NCBI GenBank assembly: GCA_023333565.1
Contig: JAJKFH010002480.1
Span: forward strand, 868,001-932,000
Reading direction: 5' to 3'
DNA: 64,000 nt
Source: Puffinus mauretanicus
Lineage: Eukaryota; Chordata; Aves; Procellariiformes; Procellariidae
This document shows positions 57,901-64,000 of the stretch, piece after piece; the first letter of the stretch is position 1, and each line of letters begins with the position of its first letter. A program made the translations under genes and the position numbers. The notes under the pieces were generated by a model, which saw only the letters and a list, made by a program, of their open reading frames with translations, did no database searches and was not told where the DNA came from.

Positions 57901-60214
57901 GGACCTGCTGTCTGACAAATTTCATGTGTGATCTCTCTTTTTCCACCAAATCCTTCACTCCACCTCCTTTCCTTCCACACCCAGCAGGCAGCAAGGAGAG
58001 TGAGAAGGAGTTGTGAAGAGGAACAGAAACTATCCCCTGCTTTACCCTGTGGCAGATGGGTAATTTATTTCTTTTTTTTAATCAGAGAAGTTTCCACGGG
58101 AGTTGTGTGCCATATAGCCAGCCCTTCGCCTGTTTCCTTTTGAAGTGTGTTTACTATTCCTTTACATAAAACTTACTCTTATATATGATTTCTAGTAATC
58201 AGTCTAACTCTAGGAGAAAGATTTCACTGTTTGGTGGAATATAAAGTTCAGCTAGGGCCAAAGCTAACAATTTTACTTATGTTATAATTATGATGCAGTA
58301 GAGAGGAAAGAAAGAGCAGTGTTTGTTCTGTCTTGCACATTTAAGGAAAAATGCAAGTCTAATTTTCTGTCAGCCTAATCTTTATCTTTTAATGATTGTT
58401 CTTTGATCTTCACTTCAAAAAAGACAGAATTAAGCTTTAAAAGAAAAATTCCAAAGGGACGGGGGTATTTAATTGCCAGCCGACAGAAATCAAGAGGAAA
58501 GGTGTGGGGACATGGCATGCCCCGTGGCTGGGTGGCACACCAGGTTTCAGGAGCTGTTGCTGATCTGTCGATGCTTTTAGGCTTGAGGTCTGTGCATTGC
58601 CCTTGCTCATAGGTGCATGCTGCTGGGTTCATTAATTGCTGTTGAACTACTGATTAAGTCTTGCAAAATTTCATTGCCATTGATAACTTGTTAAGTGTAG
58701 TAACGTCAAGCTACAGGAAACTTTGTAGTTGCCTAATTGCAGCACAGGCAGCATGGTGAGATGTGGTGAGGAGCTGTATTTCACGCTGACCCTTGGACAG
58801 CTGGCTTTGTCCTGTGCTGGTGCATGATTGCACATTAATTACCGCTTTGTTTAGTGTACTTCTGCTTACAGCAGCTTCTGACAGCTCCAGCTCCATCAGT
58901 GCAATAAATAATAACTAGATGCTGACACTTCTTGGCTTGGTTGGATATGCAGACCAGCTGCTCGCTCTGGATTCTTCTTGGGCCCACCCCAGGGATACAG
59001 TTAAATTAAATACCTGTTTTGTCGCGGTATGTGTACCTGCCACCGCAGGTGCGTTTCTGTGGGCTCTGGCAGTACATGCCCACTGGGCTGCAGGGCGCAC
59101 GGGGGTGCCAGAACCGGGGTCACACGAGTGGCTGCGCCTCGGGGCATCACATGGTCCTGGTGGCGATGCCCGGTGTCCTTCGGGGACAACGCTCATTTCT
59201 GCCATCGGTCTTAGGAGGACCAAGTTGACTGCAGAGGGGTTGGTGGTTGATTTTTAAAGATGTGTTTTGTTGGAAATCACTGTCTTGTCAAAAGCTGAAG
59301 CCATTGGCTTCGCTGAGTTCCCTGTTGTGGAAAGCAGGTGGAATTTTTTCTTAACAATTGTTAAAGATTTCCTGATTGTTTTTTGGTTTTTTTAGAACAG
59401 AAATTCTTCAGCTTTTATTAGTTTCTAAAGTTCTTGTTGGACAGGGAGAGTATTTTCTGCTTCACTCAAGTATGTTTGTGGTTTTGTCCTTTCAGTCGCA
59501 GCAATGATGCTGGCTGGAAGAGGGACGTCCTCTGGCCTGATGTCTCTCATTACTGGAAGCTTTAAGCCTTTTTCCTTCCTTGTCTATGTATTGTGAAGTT
59601 TTTCTTTTCTCTTTTGTGTCTCTTTTTAAACAACCCCATAAGGTCAGTCTCCGTTGAGCCATTTCATTGTCCTGTGCTGACTTGCTGGCCTCTGTCTCGT
59701 GCCTGGCGCTGGACCTTTGGCAGCCGGGCACAGATGGAAGGCGCGTCCGTCCTCCTGCGGCAGAGGATGCCCCGGGCGGTGTGGCACGGCAGTGTCTCAG
59801 CACCGCCCGGCCCCAGGGAGCAGCGAGCCGGGCTGGCACCGCTGGGGTTTGGTACCATGGTGGTGGCAACCGTGAAGCAAAAGCAAACCCACGCTGTTAC
59901 AGCGTGAGCCACCCCCTGAGTGGTGCAGCGGGTCGGCTCGGGTTTGTACGTGGGACCTCACACCGTTACTCTGAGGGTCGCAATGTCCAGTTTTTGCCTG
60001 CTGTGGTGGACGTTGGTGGTCCCTCAGCCCTGGCATCCTCACGTACCTTAGAGCTGAAGCCCCCGTGGAAATTACATCTTGGGGCTTAATGTTTTGTGGT
60101 GTAGTGACATTAGACTAAACTGGTTGTGAAATCCAGTGCAATTAGGAGTAAATGTGAACCATGCCTCCTGCATAGGCCTTTCTTGTGTGGCTGTGTGTGT
60201 TATTTCCATCTCTC

Positions 60215-60232
60215 TTTTTTTTTTTTTTTTTT
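60215..60232 (+). repeat. Poly(T) tract of 18
   Basis: A homopolymer run after a CTGTGTGTGTTATTTCCATC-like stretch. On the minus strand it is an A18 tail, but no retrocopy body is recognisable beside it. Confidence 0.9.
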
Positions 60233-63200
60233 AAATGAGTGAACTGAATGGCCTTAATTTGATTACTGTATAAGCAAACTGTATGAAAAGGGCCAGAAGT
60301 TTTAAGTTTTCAGTGTCAAAGGCAGGCTGTCCTCTGCTGTCGCACGCCTCTGCCCGAGCGGCACCCACACAGGTCCCCGCAGCTGTAAAAATGCTGTTAT
60401 TTGCTGTAATGCCCGAGAGAGTCTCTGTCGCAGTCCCCTGACATCTCTCCCCCTTCCCCTCCATGCGACCGCCCTCAGTTTATTTTGGCAGTACTGGGTA
60501 TGTGCAGTAATTAAGTAGAAGGTTTGGATGTTACTGAAGCAATATGTTTTCATCTAAGGAAGTTTACTGTATTGTAAAATGTCTTGCACATGTGGGGATT
60601 ACGGACCAGAGAGCTGTTTGCATTCCTGAAAATCAGGTCACTTCTCCGTGCCTCCTTTCAGCAACTTTCAATGCATGGCCGTGCCCTGCAGTTAGTGGGT
60701 TTTCCTAGCAAGCGAAATGTGCTGGTTTTATTTTGTCTGGTTTGACTAAAAATGCCAGCCAGCTCTTACAGAACTGCACAGAGAAGCAGAGCGTGTTGCC
60801 CGGTGGAGATTTCAATGTGGCATTATTGAAAGAGATTCAAGATCATTTCTCACGCTGGTAATTCAAAATTGTTATCCTTTGTAAACTTTCGGAAAAAAGT
60901 TGTTAGTGCTGAGAAAGTAGCTATCCATTTTTCCAGGTAAAAATAGCAGTTGCTTCCCATAGTGCCACTAACCCGCTCTTCGTTACTTGTGTGAAGCTTT
61001 GTTACAGCCTCATGCTTGGTGTCCGCTTGGTGACAATTCACTTTCTGCTTTTCACATTCCAAACAAAAGTGGCATCTCAGAGCAGAGCTCAGTGAATGCA
61101 TTTGAAATCATTTCCCCAGGCTTTGGTATTGATTCACAGAACAGTTCCCATTTGAGTGGTTGACCTTGGTTTCAGGGAAATGTTTTATTTATCTGAAAAT
61201 AATTTTCATATTTGTAAGGAGTACCTCAAGTCCTGGCAAATTTCACATTCTCTCTTTTCCCCTTCCCCAGAAATCGGTCCTCTCCCCCTGAACCGATCGT
61301 ATCAGCAGGGAGAAGGCATCATTTAGCGCTTCGCCGTTGGTGTGTCCTCCGGCATCTCATTCGTGCTCTGCACGAGTCTGCCTGCTCACAGGAGAACCGC
61401 TGGTCCTCCCGGCTGAGACCTCATCTGCCTTTTAGTGGTGGAAATAACCATTTAGATGTTTAAAATTTGGAGTACAAATTTTCCGTATTTGACTGAAACA
61501 TAGCATAATTTTTCAGCACAGCTTTGAGATAGCAAAATCAGCTGAAATTAGCTCATACCCAGTGTAGTCCCTTCCAAAGGAGGGAGACCAGCAGGAGTGA
61601 TGGAGATTAAGTCTTGCCAAATATCGAGTATCTCCTGCAGGGCACCGAAAGCCTGCAGCTTCCAGTAGTTTCAGTTAACATTTGGGGCTGGTAGCGTCCC
61701 CGGAGGGGAGCTGACCTTGCCCAGTGCTCCTTTGATAAATCCCAAGTCAGTTGGTCTCTCCTGTCACAGAAGAGGTGTTAGAGCAGGTCCTCTGTCAGCT
61801 GCCTGTGTTTTGGGTAGGAATCACAGTTCTGGTACTTCCAGCCTCTAATTAACCCTTTGGTGGATCCATTGACCTCTGACTTTGCAAGCGTGATGCAGAG
61901 GGTATGCAGTGGGGAGGCAGCCCGGGCGGCGGTAGGGTAGTTCTGCAGAATTGGATCTGAACAGGCGCATCTTATGTTTGGATTTGCTTGGCGAAGGAAT
62001 CTGGTTGAGAGAGACTTTGCCAGGAGAAGAAATCAAAAGCGCAGAAGCGCTGTACGGCACGGCCCCCCGAACGGGGCAGGGTGCGTGGAGCGCAGCTGAC
62101 AGCAACTGCCGGTGCGCCGAGATGCCCAGCGCAGGCACGGGACCCACGGCAGAGCAACCGTACGGGGCCTGTGCGGTGGGGTGGGTGGGTGGGAGAGCAG
62201 CAGCACTGTCCGCTGCACTCAGGGTGCTGGGAGGTCTCACCGTCAGAAAGCAAATAGTGGGGTTGTCTGTTCGGATGCTGTGGCCGCAGAAAATACAAAC
62301 TCGGAAAGCTTTGTTTCACTTGTGCTCAGTTGTAAAGTCAAATCCTATTTTGAAATTAAGTTTAATAATTTTCCATATTTCAATCAGAGTAATAATCAGA
62401 ATACTAACTTCACTTGCATAAAACAGTATTTTAACAATTACTTTCCCCACTAATGTTCTTAGGTAATTTTTAGGCAAATTTAGGAATAGTTTCAGTCAAG
62501 CCATATTCATTATTTTTCAATCAATAAAATATTTGCCTGACAAATTTATTCTAATTGTATTTAAAACAACATGTCAAGATGCTGTATTTGCTAAAAACAA
62601 GGAAAAATACTACAGAACGGATAGCAAGAAAATAGAGAAATGTATAATTCTTACGTAAACCATGTCAATAAAAAACCCCAAACATGTCAATGGCGTTTTC
62701 AGGTTACAATTCCAGCAGTGATTTCCAGTCGGTGGTGTGGGGCTGCAGTTTTCACCAATGCTTTTAAATCAACCTCTCTTCAATAAAAATCCAGACAAAA
62801 AATAATGACAGCAATTGACCTTCAGATTGCTAAAGGAGGGCTGTTGGTGTACTGTTGGAAAGTGGACAACAATTTATTGATATGACGTTAATTTTTTTGT
62901 TATTCAGCAATGACCTTAACTGTAAATGCGAGAAGAGGCGGCACGGCGTTGGCAGGCTGCTCGGCCACTGACGTCTCGCCCGGCACGGCAGAGCATTGCA
63001 GTCTGCGTCCTCGTTTCACCTGGGGCTTCATCCCTCAACAGCCAAGTTATTAATTAGGATGGAGGCAGATTAGACACCTCTCAAGTTTCACCACCTGCAT
63101 AATACAATATGCCATTTGCTTAAAACTTAACCCTACAAGGGATCCAGCATGAGCAGGTTTCAGGAGAAATTAAGCAGTACCACTGCAAAAGTATACTAGC

Positions 63201-64000
63201 AAAAGTAATGTGCGTTGCAAGGGGTAACATTGCATCAAAGTTTGTAGGGATCATTTCTCTTAATGGAGTAAATACAGAATGAGCCTTCAGAATAAGTCTG
63301 ATGGTTGTAGGATGCTACAGAAGAGATTCAGCAATGAGGATTTTGGACATCCAAACAAAACTGGTGACATTACTTTAATACAGGAGAGTAGGGGTGGGGA
63401 ATGTCCTCTTTGTCACTGTCCGACTGTCTGGGTCTGGCTCCCCTTCGCAGAGTCTCCGTGGCTGTACCTGAACACCTGACCTCAGGCTTTCCTTTCCGAA
63501 TGCGCCTCCACATTGTGCCTTGTTTGAGTGTTGTGGCAGCCTGTTACCAGCTCTTGGTTTTATCTTTGTTTTTAAATTAGTCCCACAGGTCTGCAGTGCT
63601 CTGCCGTTTTTGTGCCTTGAAAAACAGGGATACATTTCAGCAGTGGCGGTGAGGTGTAATACGGGCAGCTCCAGATACCGCTGTATTGCTGAGGATTCAC
63701 CGGCTTCTGCTGCTTCCCCCATTATGTAAAGGACTGCCTTTGAATTACTATTAAAAAAGCCCAGGCACTTTGCAGAAGCAGTGGAAGTGCAGGCAGGCAC
63801 AGCTGTGAGCGCAGCTACAGCGTCGTGGAAAGCTGTTGGAGCAACATGCTGGAAATGAGATGCAGAGCTTAAAGAAGGAAATTAATCGCATGTATAATTA
63901 ACGTGAAGTTTTCTGAAAATATTTTACATCTTTTTTAAAGGATATTTTTGGTTTCACAGTGGGTTTATTGTGAATTGGTTATCAAATCACTCCGCTTTAG

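Larger units (their letters stand above)
53221..64000 (+). other. MBNL1: MBNL1 intron, distal part in window
   Basis: No exon is recognised to the end of the window. The stretch alternates AT-rich DNA (53540-54080, 56400-56870, 58150-58500, 62330-62900) with small GC-rich spots (54741-54910, 55480-55740, 59700-59950, 62040-62220). 57560-57640 is pyrimidine-rich with a short TTGCACTCAC duplication near 57630-57650. The intron continues past the window. Confidence 0.55.

Noticed and set aside
31171..64000. Search for the second MBNL1 coding exon (finger 2 remainder)
   Set aside because: Reading for the GRCSRENCKYLHPPPH block found no match in the intron; the exon must lie beyond the window. 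A translated search would confirm this.
1..64000. tRNA genes, CRISPR arrays, bacterial operons, phage or plasmid features
   Set aside because: No B-box GGTTCGANTCC, no regularly spaced direct repeats and no dense same-strand coding were seen; the DNA is clearly vertebrate nuclear.
1..64000. Expanded CTG/CAG repeats, given the MBNL1 link to repeat disease
   Set aside because: Only runs of two or three CTG or CAG units occur (for example near 15237-15250), which is background.

Overview
The window is vertebrate nuclear DNA and almost certainly avian. Two copies of a CR1 LINE 3' end (8159-8645 on the minus strand, 22603-23028 on the plus strand) carry the 8-bp tail repeats and the GGTTGGACTAGATG-type terminus typical of bird genomes. 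Genes are sparse, introns are long, and GC-rich CpG patches alternate with AT-rich DNA. There is no prokaryotic architecture: the long open frames are either GC-driven noise or CR1 remnants.

The only protein-coding gene I can prove is MBNL1 (muscleblind-like 1, plus strand). Its first coding exon is 29943-30876: a 760-nt leader followed by codons 1-58 (CDS 30703-30876), with a 3' splice site at 29941/29942 and a GTGAGT donor at 30877. The N-terminus is MBNL1-type rather than MBNL2 or MBNL3. The exon encodes CCCH zinc finger 1 complete and the first cysteine of finger 2. I do not see the next coding exon before 64000, so 30877-64000 reads as one intron of more than 33 kb.

Layout: 1-7600 is upstream non-coding DNA with two GC/CpG patches (about 830-1070 and 1780-2260). 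7640-8645 holds an ancient CR1 fragment followed by a young one. 9200-10340 is a strong CpG island with plausible first-exon donors at 9552 and 9866 (promoter P1). 10345-29250 is an intron-like stretch with one CR1. 29260-29920 is a second CpG island with GC boxes and two inverted CCAAT boxes (promoter P2), ending in a possible 89-nt GC-rich intron before the coding exon. 30877-64000 is intron with simple repeats and isolated CpG-rich patches.

The most interesting signal is around the MBNL1 coding exon. The first 120 nt of the leader contain 13 YGCY motifs (the MBNL binding core), and another six lie 90-165 nt beyond the donor. The donor itself has A instead of G at the last exon base. Together with three short upstream ORFs and an AATAAA in the intron 285 nt downstream, this looks like a feedback-controlled, weakly defined exon. 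Autoregulated splicing of this exon is known in mammals; the layout here suggests it is kept in birds.
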